Shown: one piece after another, positions 47,991 through 59,724 of the stretch
How positions within the stretch are numbered: the stretch's first letter is position 1
Layout: each line of letters begins with the position of its first letter
Origin: Delphinapterus leucas
Lineage: Eukaryota; Chordata; Mammalia; Artiodactyla; Monodontidae
Reading direction: 5' to 3'
Assembly (NCBI RefSeq): GCF_002288925.2
Contig: NW_022098031.1
Coordinates: forward strand, 17,495,897-17,559,896
DNA: 64,000 nt
Made by a program: the position numbers and the translations under genes
The notes under the pieces: generated by a model
What the model was told of the DNA's origin: nothing
Databases searched by the model: none
What the model saw: the letters and a program-made list of their open reading frames with translations, nothing else

Positions 47991-50900
47991 TAAGTTATAT
48001 TTACTTTACTCTGTTATATTATGTCACAAAGACAACAAAAAGTAGTGATTAGGGTAGTGGGAGAGGTGGTAGTGAGATTATCTGTGTTTTTTATACATCT
48101 GTATATTTTAGATAAGTAGCATTAAGAATTTGAAATTAAATGTAATAAGAATTACAGAATTACTAAAATATTTAAATTGCTTATTTAAGGTATTCATCTA
48201 ATTAATTGTTAAAGAATTATATGTTCAAATATGTTTTGATTATTTTCCCTATCAATAAAACCTGTAGAAAATATTGCCATCTTGAATATGTATTTATCTT
48301 TTCTATTTGTATTTCTTTCTTACTAACATTATTTATTTCTTATATTATTTAAAAGTTGTTAGTTTCTTTGAACATTCCATTTTCCTTTTTTATTGTCATT
48401 TTTTAGAATAAAAGTCCATAAAAACTGAGGAGAAAGAAACAGAAATAAGATGAAAAATTATTGGTTGCTCAGACTGGGTAACGTAGCTACAAACAAGCAC
48501 CTTGTCATTCAGATGTGTTCTGTTTTCTTTCAGTCAGCACAAAACATGTTAAGCTTTCATGATACTGTGACTTCAGTGCTCGTCCATAACAGGTTTTTAT
48601 GTTAAAACCATGTTAGCACTGACCTTTACTTTTAGTGACTAAAAGAAAAAAAATCTCAAAAAAAATTTTTTAATGTAAAAACCTGTTTGAAAATGGAAAA
48701 TATGAACAATATCCTCGTATTTGTCTAAGCCCTGAAAGTTATAGAAACACATTATATATGGTGAGATAAGCACGGTTAAATATACATACTTTAAACAATT
48801 TTTGAAAACTGTGACTTACAATGTAAAATTGTTAAATAAAACAGCCCAATTATCTATTAACAACAGATTAAAGAATGTATTTGTAACATCTACCTACATC
48901 ACTGTTTTAACCAAACATGCTTTTCACTATGAAAATGTTCATTATTATAAGGCAATCTGTAGGTGAGTAGATGTTTCAAATAAAGAATAAATGATGCATT
49001 TTCGATGTCAAATTTTAAGTTTGATAAGGAAAACACTGAATTGTGACTAGTGGAAATAACTAAGCCTTTAAAAATTACAAATGAACAAAATATAATAGGA
49101 ACCTTTTGTTTAGAGCTGAAACATTGCTGTTTTCAATTGGTAGTCAGAGACAAGATTGAACCCATAATTCTACACTAGAATTTATCGGAATTGACTCTTT
49201 TCTGCTCCAGTTATCTGATGGACAATTTGCTGTGCATAATTACGCTACCCTTCCCCCAAATATCTAGATTCTTCTTCAGCACTTCAAAATCACATTCATA
49301 ATAATATCTGTGTGTTTACATTAAAAAGATTAAATTTATAATTGTTATAAAATGATTTAGAAGACTTTTGGAGTAAGGGTTATATAAATACAAAGCAATG
49401 TGAACAGTTATAATAAGCCTGATTTTCTTTTCATCTCACACATTTTCCCCTAGAGATAGTCAATTTAAGAAATTGAACAATTAGACTCATATTGATAAAT
49501 AGATGGCTGAATTTGCTTTACAGAAAAAGCTGTTTTTATGCTTTGTTTCATTTGATAGAGTCAGTGGCATGAAATGCATGGAATTTTATCCTGAAGGTCA
49601 CATACCAACCTTTTATGAAATTAAACCAATCATTCAAATGGAGAAAAGTAGGTTTGTGAACAAATAGCTTTGTCTTCCTGCAAACCTCATGAGAATTCAT
49701 TCATACTGACTCCTTATCTTAACATGTAACACAATCACCAATTAGTGTCAAAGTTACAGGAGTCATCACATTCCCAGCTGCATTAACCTTATGTACTGGT
49801 TCAAGGAAAATGCAATTATTCTTCTTCTAGACTAATCACTAATTTCAAAGTTATTATTAACTAATTTAATCTTTAAATTGGCATAACCTATCAAGCTACA
49901 TATCAGATTTATTGCTGAAAGGAAAGGAAGACTATTTGGATATATGTGTTAAAACCAAAGCAAGTGGAAAATAGGATTTTTAAAAATTCAGTTGCAGAGA
50001 AACCGTGCTTTTAACCTTGTCCAGGTCAGAACCATTGGAAGGAAAAAAAAAAAAAGACATTATTCATGTCACTGAAGACTAGGGGTAATTTTTCTAATTC
50101 CCTGGCATATTAATGACCAACAATGAGTGAGCCCCTTTAGTACCTCATTTATTGTATTAAATATGAAAATGTTTTAGAGATTAGAGAGGAAATTGTTTGA
50201 ATTAATTAACTGAACTGGTGCTCAAGGGATCTAGTACAAGACTTTCAGACAAAAGCTGGGAATTTACAATAATGACATTTCTTTCATGGTTAGAAAATAT
50301 AGCACCAGTGGGATTTGGAGGCACTCTTAACATTTTAGCTGATGTCTGTTGAGGGCTTAAGAACCCTCTGAAACCATTTATTTTATTCACTGGAGACTTC
50401 TCTCAATTACATTATAAAAGGCATCACATTAAAATAGCCATGAGGCCCACAAATTTCACTATATAAGTGGAACGGATAACTGGCACAATGAAAATTCAAA
50501 ATGCAAATGGAAACTATTAAAGTAATAGCATCATTTAAAAAAATTCTTTTTGCAGGAAAGGTAATGTGTAGATAGATAGAAACAGAATGGTGTTGTACAT
50601 AGTTTAATCACATTGTCTCACATTTCTCTTGTGGGTTATCAGTTGCAAATGAGACTCCTCTGTGCTTAAGAGTCCGTCCATATGATGATTCTTCAAAGGA
50701 ATTTGAAAAAGCATTTGGTTTACCTGGATTATATAAACTTAAGTTTAGACTAAAGTGTGCATTTACTGATTTATGTAGCTATCTATAACATATTTCCCCA
50801 TTCCTTCATTCAGCTATCAGTTTATCTGTCCATCCATCCATCCATCCATTCATCCCCATCTACTCTAACTAGAATGATCTATGGCATATAAAACTATATA

Positions 50901-51103
50901 TGATATCTGCATTCTTTCTAACAAATGAACTATTTAAAAGTGCTAAATGTTTAAAGCAGACTCTGCCTTATTGGATCCAATTTGGTAAGCAATACTCAGG
51001 CATTTACATATGTCATAATAACTTTATTATCTTTCTTTACATACAAAAATCTAAAGTTTAAAAGCTGTTCAGCTCCAAACATCAAATTTGTTCCAGTTTT
51101 AAC
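47991..51103. other. AT-rich unique sequence, no gene seen
   Basis: About 3.1 kb with no recognised gene. A poly(A) run lies near 50043-50055. The CCAT microsatellite is listed separately. This ends at the target site of the second young L1. Confidence 0.5.
50826..50857. repeat. (CCAT)n microsatellite
   Basis: About six CCAT units with an interruption (TCCATTCATCC). Confidence 0.9.
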
Positions 51104-51114
51104 AGTTTATGAAC
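51104..51114. repeat. Left target-site duplication of the 5'-inverted L1
   Basis: AGTTTATGAAC here and at 53722-53732, perfect 11 bp. Confidence 0.8.
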
Positions 51115-51560
51115 GCCACAGATTTCTGTGCATTAGTTTTGTATCCTGCAACCTTACCAAATTCATTGATTAGTTGAATGGTGGCATCTTTAGGATTTTC
51201 TATATATAGTATCATGTCATCCACAAACAGTGACAGTTTTACTACTTTTCCAATTTGTATTCCTTTTATTTCTTTTTCTTCTCTGATTGCTGTGGCTAGG
51301 ACTTCCAAAACTATGTTGAATAATAATGGCAAGAGTGGACATGCTTGTCTTGTTCCTGATCTTAGTAGAAATGCTTTCAGTTTTTTACCATTGAGTATGA
51401 TGCTTGCTGTGGATTTGTCATATATGGCCTTAATTATGTTGAGGTAGGTTCCCTCTATGCCCATTTTCTGGAGAGTTTTTATCATAAATGGGTGTTGAAT
51501 TTTGTCAAAAGCTTTTCCAGCATCTACTGAGATGATCATATAGTTTTTATTCCTTAATTT
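51115..51560 (-). pseudogene. L1 ORF2 reverse-transcriptase segment, inverted part
   Basis: A 146-codon reverse frame (51539-51099) covers the central RT domain. It includes [18 protein letters not shown] and the metal-binding box as [16 protein letters not shown], where the usual FADD alanine is valine. The two aspartates remain. The frame is cut at the inversion junction and by the host target site. It is not functional. Confidence 0.85.
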
Positions 51561-51562
51561 GT

Positions 51563-53370
51563 TAATAAATCAGAAAGAGAAATTAAGGAAACAATCCCAT
51601 TTACCATCACAACAAAAAGAATAAAGTACCTCAGAATAAACCTGCCTAAGGAGGCAAAAGACTTGTACTCAGAAAACTATAAAACACTGGTGAAAGAAAT
51701 CAAAGATGGCATAAAAAGATGGAGAAATACACCATGGTCTTGGATTGGAAGAATCAACATTGTGAAAATGACTATACTACCCAAAGCAGTCTACAGATTC
51801 CATGCAATCCCTATCAAACTACCAATGGCATTCTTCACAGAATTAGAACAAAAAAATTTACAATTCATATGGAAACACAAAAGACCACGAATAGCCAAAG
51901 CAGTCTTGAGAAAGAAAAACAGAGTTGGAGGAATCAGGCTCCCCAGCTTCAAACTATACCACAAAGCTACAGTAATCAAGACAGTATGGTACTGGCACAA
52001 AAACAGAAATATAGATTAGTGATACAGAATAGAAAGCCCAGAGATAAACCCATGCACATATGGTCACCTAATTTACAACAAAGGAGGCAAGAACATCCAA
52101 TGGAGAAAAGACAGCCTCTTCAATAAGTGGTGTTGGGGAAAACTGGACAGCTACATGTAAAAGAATGAAATTAGAACACTCCCTAACACCATACACAAAA
52201 ATAAACTCCAAATGGATTAAAGACCTAAATGTAAGACCAGACACTATAAAACTCTTAGAGGAAAACACAGGAAAAACACTCTTTGACATAAACCACAGCA
52301 AGATCTTTTTGACCCACCTCCTAGAGTAATGGAAATAAAAACAAAAATAAACAAATGGGATTAATTAAACTTAAAAGCTTTTGCACAGCAAAGTAAACCA
52401 TAAACAAGACAAAAAGACAACCCTCAGAATGGGAGAAAATATTTACTAATGAAATAACAAAGGATTAATCTCCAAAATATACAAACAGCTCATGGAGCTC
52501 AATATCAAAAAAACAAGCCAATTAAAAAATGGATGGAAGACCTAAATAGACATTTCACCAAGGAAGACATACAGATGGCCAAGAGGCACATGAAAACATG
52601 CTCAATATCACTAATTATTAGAGAAATGCAAATCAAAACTATAATGAAGTATCACCTCACATCATTCAGAATGGCTATTATCAAAAAATCTAGAAACAAT
52701 AAATGCTGGAAAGGGTGTGGTGTAAAGGGAACCCTCCTGCACTGTTGGTGGGAATGTAAATTGATACAACCACTATGGAAAACAGTATGGAGGTTCCTTC
52801 AAAAACTAAAAATAGAATTACCATATGACCCAGCAGTCCCACTACTGGGCATATACCCTGAGAAAACCATAATTCAAGAAGAGACATGTACCACAATGTT
52901 CAATGCAGCATTATTTACAATAGCCAGCATATGGATCCAACCTAAATGTCCATTGACAGATGAATGGATAAAGATGTGGCACATATATACAGTGGAATAT
53001 TGCTCAGCCATAAAAAGAAATGAAATGGGGCTTCCCTGGTGGCGCAGTGGTTGAGAGTCCGCCTGCCGATGCACGGGACACGGGTTTGTGCCCTGGTCCG
53101 GGAAGATCCCACATGCCACAGAGTGGCTGGGCCCGTGAGCCATGGCCGCTGAGCCTGCGCGTCCAGAGCCTGTGCTCCGCAATGGGAGAGGCCACAACAG
53201 TGAGAGGCCCGTGTACCACAAAAAAAAAAAAAAAAAAAGAAACGGAATGGAGTTATTTGTAGTGAGGTGGATGGACCTAGAGTCTGTCATACAGAGTGAA
53301 GTTAAGTCAGAAAGACAAAAACCAATACTGTATTCTACTGCATATATATGGAATCTAAAAAAAAAAAAGG
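51563..53370 (+). pseudogene. L1 ORF2 C-terminal remnant, forward part
   Basis: This resumes ORF2 just after the RT domain. A 118-codon frame (51663-52019) starts after [10 protein letters not shown] and stops at 52017. Frame changes follow, and a 173-codon frame (52533-53054) carries the C-terminal Cys/His region ([19 protein letters not shown]) and runs into the SINE. The original stop lies after the SINE, near 53354. Stops, frameshifts and the SINE make it dead. Confidence 0.87.
53012..53250 (+). mobile_element. CHR SINE with A and B boxes and target-site duplication, forward strand
   Basis: The SINE body is 53029-53233. It starts GGCTTCCCTGGTGGCGCAGT and ends in poly(A). The Pol III A box is TGGCGCAGTGG at 53040-53050 and the B box is GGTTTGTGCCC at 53083-53093, one base from the tRNA consensus. 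AAAAAGAAATGAAATGG at 53012-53028 and AAAAAGAAACGGAATGG at 53234-53250 form the duplication with two differences. It interrupts the ORF2 remnant, so it is younger than this L1. Confidence 0.95.
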
Positions 53371-53721
53371 GTACTGATGAGCGTAGTTACAGGGCAGGAA
53401 TAAAGATGTGGACATAGAGAATGGACTTAAGGACATGGGGTGGGAAGGGGAAAGCTAGGGCAAAGTGAGAGTAGCATGGACATATATACACTACCAAATG
53501 TCAGACAGTTAGCTAGTAGGAAGCACCAGCATAGCACAGGGAGGTCAGCTGAGTGCTTTGTGATGACCTAGAGGGGTGGGATAGGGAGTATGGGAGGGAG
53601 GCTCAAGAGGGAGGAGATATGGGGACATATGTATGCATATGGCTGATTCACTTTGGTGTACAATAAGAAACTAACACAGTATTGTGAAGCAATTATACTC
53701 TAATAAAGATCTATTAAAAAT

Positions 53722-53732
53722 AGTTTATGAAC
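53722..53732. repeat. Right target-site duplication of the 5'-inverted L1
   Basis: AGTTTATGAAC, matching 51104-51114. Confidence 0.8.
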
Positions 53733-53744
53733 ATATAATTTATA

Positions 53745-55905
53745 TAACTTCCACATAATTAAAGTATAAAATTTGTTAAGTATTGACGTGTACATATCCA
53801 TGAAAAACATCACCATGATCAAGATAATATATCCATCACCACAAAATTTCCTCATGAACCTTCAAAATCCCTCTCTTTTTCCTTCACTAGAATCTTACCA
53901 CCCCCATCCCCAGGCAACTTCTGATTTGCTTTCTGTCACTATAGATTATTTTACATTTCCTAGAAATTTATTTAAATGGAATCTTACAATTTGTACTCAT
54001 TTGTCTTGTTTCTTTCAATCATTTTCTTGAGATAGATCCATGTTGTAGTTTGTATCAATAGTTCATTATTTTTATTGCTGACTAGTTTATTACAACTAAA
54101 ACTGTCATTTTATTAATGACAGTTCATTTTTCCATTCTTTTTTTGATAGACATGGGGCTGTGATCAGTTTTTGACTTTGAACATTCATATGAAGTTTTAT
54201 AAGGATATATGCTTTTATTTTTCTCTTATAATTTTACATTTTCCATTTAGGTGTAAGATTCATTTTGAATTGTTTTTTGAATATGGTTCCAGGCATAAAT
54301 CAAATGTTGTGGGGGTTTTTCTTGCATGGCCAATTTTGCATAAGCCAACTGCTTCAACAACAGTTTTTTAAAAACTCTCCTTTCTCCACTGAATTGCCTT
54401 TCGCTTTTGCTTAAAATCAATTGATCATGTATGTATAATCTGATTTTGTTCCATTTGTCTATTTATTTACCAACATCATGCTGTTGTATATAGTGTAGCT
54501 TTATAATAAATCTCAAAAGCAGGCAATTCTGGTTCTCTATCTTTGTTTTTAATTTTCTGAGTTGTTTTAGCTATGTGTACTTTGCTATATTACTTTTAGA
54601 ACTAGTTTGAAATTTTCTACCAAAATATCTGCTGATAACTGGAGTAAAATTGCATTGAATCTATAGGTCAATCTGAGGAGAATTTAGATCTTAAAGTTAC
54701 TGCATCCTCCAACCCATGAACACGTATATCTCCCCATTTATTTAGGTGGTGGTTAATTTATTTCAGCGATGTTTTGTAATTTTCAGCATTTAGGTCTTTC
54801 ATATCTTTTGTCAAAATAGAGTCCTAAATATCCTGTATTTTTTGGTACTCTTGTAAGTGGAATTATCTTTAATCTGAATTTTGGTCATTGCTAATAGAGA
54901 TATAATTGGTTTTATATGTTAATTTTTACAACTTTGCCAAATTCATTTATTAATTCTAGTAACATTTTTATAGATTCCAACAGATTTTCTATATAATGAT
55001 AATTTTGTTTGTGAATAAAGACAGGTATGCTTCTTACTTTACAAAATGGATATTTTAAAATTATTTTTCTTATCTAGTAGCACTGACAAGATCAGCCAGT
55101 ACAATGTTGAATGGAAGTGGTAAGAACAGACATTCTTGGCTTCTTTCTGGTTAGGGGGAACACATTCATTGTTTCTGTCATTAAGTATGATGTTAACTGT
55201 AGGTTTTTTCACAGAAGCCCTTTAGCAGGTTAAGGAAGTCCCCCTCTGTTCTAACTTTGCTGAGAGAGGGGGTTTTTGTGTTTTGTTTTTTAATAGCAGG
55301 ATCGATGTTGGATTTTTTTTACATGCTTTTTCTGTGTCAATTGACTCAATCATATGGCTCTCGTAATTTTTTAATGTATCAAATTACATAGATTCACTTT
55401 TGGACATTAAATCAAACCTGCATTTCTGGGATAAACCACTTGATCGTGTTATAGTATCCTTTATATATAATGTTGAGTTCAATTTGCTAAAATTTTGCTT
55501 AGGATTTATCCTTTATATGCAAGAGAAATATTTTCTTGTATCATCTTTATCTGGTTTTGGTATCAGGATGATGTTGGCCTCATAGTATAAGTTGAGAATT
55601 ATTCTCTCTTCTTCAGTTTTCTTGAAAATTGTTTTAAGTAACCATCTGTACCTAGAATTTTCTCTGTGGGAAGGTTTTTTAAATACAAACTATTTGATAG
55701 ATTCTAAGCTAAATAGATGATCTACTTCTTTTTGAGTGACTGCTGGTAGTTTGTTGTTTTGGGGGTATTGATCTCATCAAAGTTGCCAAATTTATAGGCA
55801 TGAAGTTGTTCTCAATATCTACTTATTATCCTTTTAATAGCTATTGAATTTGCAAATCTGCAATGATATCACCTCACTCATTATTGATATTGGTAATTTG
55901 AGTTT
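53745..55905 (-). mobile_element. Old L1M ORF2 and 3' end, reverse strand
   Basis: Over 2.1 kb the reverse complement follows L1 from its 3'UTR (CAAGATAATATATCCATCAC near 53820-53839 and CCCAGGCAACTTCTGATTTG near 53909-53928) through ORF2, with the CCTTTTGTCAAAATAG area near 54805, to about 55905, where similarity stops (5' truncation). Frames are broken. The younger L1 at 51115-53721 lies right at its 3' side. Confidence 0.78.
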
Positions 55906-56389
55906 GACTGCATGAGTGGTGAATATAGTGGAATAAAGTGCACTAAAGTTTTTTAAAAACAATATAATTTTCAAATAGAATTTATAGAACTACATGTATT
56001 GAAATGGAAATATATCAAGAATTATTGACAAGTTAAGAAAAAACAATTTTCACAACTCTTTTCAGAAATTATAAAACTCTAAAGTAAAAACTCTTCTGTC
56101 AAAAATCTTTCATGTCAAAACATGACAAAATTTTGGATAAGGCATAAAAACTAAATTTTTAAATACTTAGTTGAGTTAAAAAAAAATGAATATTTAGTTA
56201 ACAATAACATAAAGTTCCCAGGAAATCAAAACAAAGAGTGAAGTAAAAATCAAATTTAGAAAGAACTGGTGTCCAAAGGGATGTGACAGTCTTAGTAGAG
56301 AAGAAACTGAGATTTTAGATATTGTACATATAGTGAGTCATCAGACACTAAAAATAGCAAGGTTAGGTTTCCAAGAACTTCAGGTAATG
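55906..56389. other. AT-rich unique sequence
   Basis: No gene or repeat is recognised. Confidence 0.5.
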
Positions 56390-56985
56390 TGATTAATAAT
56401 CAGAATCTGTGAAATAACTATGTTAAAGTAGTTAAAATCGTGAAGAAAATTTTAAAACTTAGAACAAAAATCATTATCAAAAAAATACAAACAGATATTA
56501 AAGAATAAAAAATAAATCTTCCCAAAATCAAAATAAAGGGAAAATAAGTGATTTGGAAGAAAAATGTATACATGTTATTCATAATATAATACAGAGTTTA
56601 AAAGTATTAAATATCTGAAGAAAACAATTAAAATATTTGAACGACATTACAAACAAACAAAGATATCCAGGAAAAAGAAAAAATAGATACCTTTATAGGG
56701 GAGAAGTTAGACTGATAGCTGACCTAACTGAAATGAGAAAAGCCAGAAGACAGTGGAAGGATATTACTAAAATAGTGAAAGAAAAAAACTGCCAATCTAG
56801 AATTCCTTGGCAGGGATGCTGGCAAGAATCCCAAGAGAAAATGCTAATATACTAGTACGATATCTCTTTGAAGATTGGGAAATCATATGTCCTATGCTAA
56901 ATGAATTAATTCTAGAAATACAATATTAAGTATAGAGAAAAATTGAGAGGTAGAGTGGTAAAAGAGAAGCCAGAAAATCAGCCAG
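56390..56985 (+). pseudogene. L1 ORF1 remnant, forward strand
   Basis: A 72-codon frame (56637-56855) contains LIADLTEMRKARRQWKDITK followed by IVKEKNCQSRIP. This is the conserved C-terminal part of L1 ORF1p, the RNA-binding chaperone, as known for mammalian L1. The frame upstream is broken and the sequence is well diverged. No ORF2 follows, so the element is fragmentary. Confidence 0.7.
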
Positions 56986-57082
56986 CCGACTAATTTCTGC
57001 AGAAAGTTCTGAAAGAAAAACTGTGTGCCAAAGCAGTAAGGGATAATCTGGTGAGATGGCACCAGCATAATTCAGAAGCTGA
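56986..57082. other. Short unassigned segment
   Basis: Nothing is recognised. Confidence 0.4.
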
Positions 57083-57112
57083 GTGGTTCTATGCATAGTG
57101 GTTCTATGCATG
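57083..57112. repeat. Tandem duplication of 15 bp, two copies
   Basis: The unit GTGGTTCTATGCATA occurs at 57082-57096 and again at 57097-57110 onward (GTGGTTCTATGCATG). The copies differ at the last base. Confidence 0.85.
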
Positions 57113-57544
57113 CCAGGGTTAATAGTAGGAGATGCTGTTATAATGGAATCCCTGACTACAGAGGTACGATCTCAAAGTTATAGCATCCAGGTGGTGGTGT
57201 TGCTTAAACATCAGAATCAAGGTAGGTGCAATTATTGTAATGGGCAGCATGATCACAGGGGCAGTCATGGACTTGTGACCTGCAGACAACAGTAGGATTG
57301 GTTAATTATACAGAGTGTTCCTAGAGGCAAGATAGATGTGCAGATGCCAGGGGTATTGCAAAATTCATGTAATCAAAAGAAATCAGGGATGCATGACCAG
57401 AAAGCTGAGCCAGTTCTCAGACCATTAAGTGTTTCACTAAATGAGAGGATATGTCCTGATAAGGAAAGACCCTACAGTTTGACAATAAGTGTATTCGATA
57501 GTAATCTCTCCAGTCATTCACAGATGAGACCTATTTACTTGATG
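57113..57544 (+). other. Possible retrovirus-related internal fragment, weak
   Basis: The frame ending at 57295 contains RCNYCNGQHDHRGSHG. This loosely resembles a Gag zinc knuckle (CX2C then a His), but its spacing is wrong for CX2CX4HX4C. It is followed directly by copy 3 of the LTR-like repeat. Retroviral origin is a guess from position and this motif. No other Gag or Pol motif was seen. Confidence 0.25.
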
Positions 57545-57677
57545 AGGTGGTAGATTTTATGTGCCAACTTAGGCCACAGTGCCCAGACATATGATTAAAC
57601 ATTATTCTATACAATGAGCCAATTGCCAATTCCCTTACATCTTTCTCTGCCTCTGTGTCTCTCTCTGTCTCTCTCTC

Positions 57678-57708
<31 letters not shown>

Positions 57709-57745
57709 GGTTCTGTTTCTTTGGAGAACACTAATACATTTGGGA
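57545..57745 (+). mobile_element. LTR-like mammalian repeat, copy 3 (internally deleted)
   Basis: It matches the two ends of copies 1 and 2: GTAGATTTTATGTGCCAACT near 57550-57569, then ATGAGCCAATTGCCAATTCC near 57615-57634, and TTTGGAGAACACTAATAC near 57720-57737. The middle is missing. A (CT)n/(AT)n run (57655-57708) sits where copy 2 has its TATA-rich tail. Confidence 0.55.
57655..57708. repeat. Compound (CT)n/(AT)n microsatellite
   Basis: CT-rich repeats (CTCTCTCTGTCTCTCTCTCT) run into about 14 AT units. Confidence 0.9.
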
Positions 57746-58369
57746 AACTGTTCTTTGGTCTTCTTATTGGGGTTATGACTAGTAGGGGCATAACAGGAAT
57801 ATTAGTATACTGTACTGGTAATATTCTTTATATTGACGTACAATTTAGAGAAGAAGTATTTATTTATGAAAATGTACAGACCATATACTTATCATTTGCT
57901 GTGCCACTTTATTTTAATACAATTTTGCATACTTATTTTACAGCAGAAGTATAGAAGATAGATTTTTATCATTCATCTAATAGGTATTATAGAAAGAGTG
58001 AAAAGATAGAAGTAATATTTACACAGTTGATAGCAGAAATATTCCAAGTTGAAAGACATGAATGCTTAGATTCAAGAAACAAATGAACCACTGGGTAGCA
58101 TATATCAAAAGGAGTGTACATAAGCTTTTTAAGTGAAGCTTCAGGGAAGTAAAAAACAAAGAGAAGATTTAAAAAAAACTAAAGCCAATGAAAACAATAT
58201 AGATAAACAGATTCATTAAACTTAGTAATAAAATCTTAAGTGAAATAAAAATATGTATGCAAAAAATTCTTTAAAATCTGTATTCTTTACCCACTCGCCC
58301 TTCTCTCAGGCCCAAGGCTCAACTGATATTACTCTACTTAATTGGCACAGTTTAAAACTGTAAAGTTTT
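57746..58369. other. Unique sequence, no gene seen
   Basis: No gene or repeat is recognised. Confidence 0.5.
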
Positions 58370-58550
58370 AGCACTGGAAGGGACCTTAGAGATCATCAAG
58401 TCTTATTCTCTCATTTTAGGATTCAGCCTAGAGATTAAAATATTGGCCATAATCCCAGAGTTAATTTGTTGAATAGTGAAGTCCACAGTAAATGCAAGTC
58501 ATCTGACTCCCAGTCCTATGCTGTTTCAACTACACCACATTGTTTCCCAT
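58370..58550 (-). mobile_element. Old MIR-related SINE, probable
   Basis: AGCACTGGAAGGGACCTTAG near 58370-58389, CTCTCATTTTAGGATTCAGC near 58409-58428 and CTGACTCCCAGTCCTATGCT near 58503-58522 resemble a MIR3-like sequence. The family and orientation are tentative. Confidence 0.45.
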
Positions 58551-58759
58551 TCATATGGAATTTGTTCTATACCACCGAAATTCTTGCTGAAAAAAAGAAA
58601 GGTAACATTAACATATTATCATTAGAAGAGAGAGCTGAAACATTTAGATGAACAAAAAATGAAGCTGTCACCAAGTGATAAATAATTGAAGATTAACTTT
58701 AAGAAGAAAAATATTGAACCCTGGATGGAATGTAATGTAAGAGTAAATGTTGGATGAAA
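58551..58759. other. Short unassigned segment
   Basis: Nothing is recognised. Confidence 0.4.
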
Positions 58760-59600
58760 GATAAGTCAGTCACTCTGTTAGTAAAATATGTAATATGCTA
58801 GCTGGTGATAAGTACTATGGAAGAAAATAAAGCAGGAGAGGAAGATATGGAAGGGGTATTGTGCAGTTTTAAATAAAATGCACAGGTTAAGGTCTTACTT
58901 TGAAGGTAATGTTTAAGAAAAGAAAAATTAATAATAAAGGAACAAAGAAACTGTGGATAATTGAATAAAGAACACTTCAAGAAGAGAGTGTTGTGCAGAC
59001 CAGGGAGAAGGCCCTAAAGCAGGAGAATCTCTGGTGTGTCCCTGGAACTTCCACAAAGCCAGAGGGTCTGGGTAAATTGGGAGAGGAATACTAGGAAATG
59101 AGGTGAGAGAATTAAAATCACACCAGATCTTGTAGGAGCTTATAGACGAAGGTAAAGAGTCACTTTTTACTAAGACTAGAATGGGAAGAGGTTTTAACAG
59201 TGAATGACACTGTTCCACCTTTGAGAATATAAAGGGCAAGGACCGAAGAAAGAGACTAGTTCAAGGGCACCTGTCACATTCCAGGCAGAAATAATGATGG
59301 CTCAGAATCAGGTGGTGGCAGTGGTGGAGGTAAGAAGAGGTTGAATACATACTGGGTATATATTTTTTAAGTAGTGTTGATAGTATTTGTTGAGGGAGTG
59401 TGCATAAGGTATAAAGGATAATTCCATGAGTTTGGCCATGGGAAACAGGAAAGAAAAGATGAAGTTGACACTACCTGAAATGGAGAACCCACAGGAATAG
59501 CAATTTGGGGGATAAATATCAGAAGCTCAATTTTGGGCATTTTATATTGAGATATCTGCTAGATATTCAAGTAGAGATTTCAAAGCAGGCAAAATGATAA
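58760..59600 (+). repeat. Ancient mammalian repeat, early/central part (family unnamed)
   Basis: GATAAGTACTATGGAAGAAA near 58807-58826, AGAAGGCCCTAAAGCAGGAG near 59005-59024, CTTGTAGGAGCTTATAGACG near 59129-59148, and AATGATGGCTCAGAATCAGG near 59291-59310 occur in the order of a known, widespread mammalian repeat. The pieces at 12850-13160, 44690-45380 and 62990-63630 look like other parts or copies. No frame stays open. Confidence 0.5.
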
Positions 59601-59724
59601 TTAGACAAGTCACCGAAGTGGAAACCCAATTAAAAAATCAATGAGATAGTATTTCCCATTCTGGAGAGTTGAAAAAACACCTGACAATTCCACACATTGT
59701 CAATAATGTGAAAGAAAGATTATT
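59601..59724 (+). mobile_element. Short L1M fragment, forward strand
   Basis: TAAAAAATCAATGAGATAG near 59631-59649 and the following TTTCCCATTCTGG block resemble the L1 ORF2 end as DNA. It is short. Confidence 0.4.

Larger units (their letters stand above)
51115..53721 (+). mobile_element. 5'-inverted (twin-primed) L1 with internal CHR SINE
   Basis: Part one, 51115 to about 51560, is L1 ORF2 reverse-transcriptase sequence in reverse orientation. Part two, about 51563-53715, continues from the same region of ORF2 in forward orientation to the 3'UTR, with CTAATAAAGATC near the tail. The inversion junction lost roughly 20 bases of L1, judged against the intact order of the L1 copy at 23127-23165. 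A perfect 11-bp duplication flanks the whole, so the two halves arrived as one event. It is far shorter than full length and cannot encode a working protein. Confidence 0.93.

Noticed and set aside
53029..53110. tRNA-like A and B boxes in the SINE heads
   Set aside because: They belong to a tRNA-derived SINE; there is no complete cloverleaf or proper tRNA 3' end, so not a tRNA gene.
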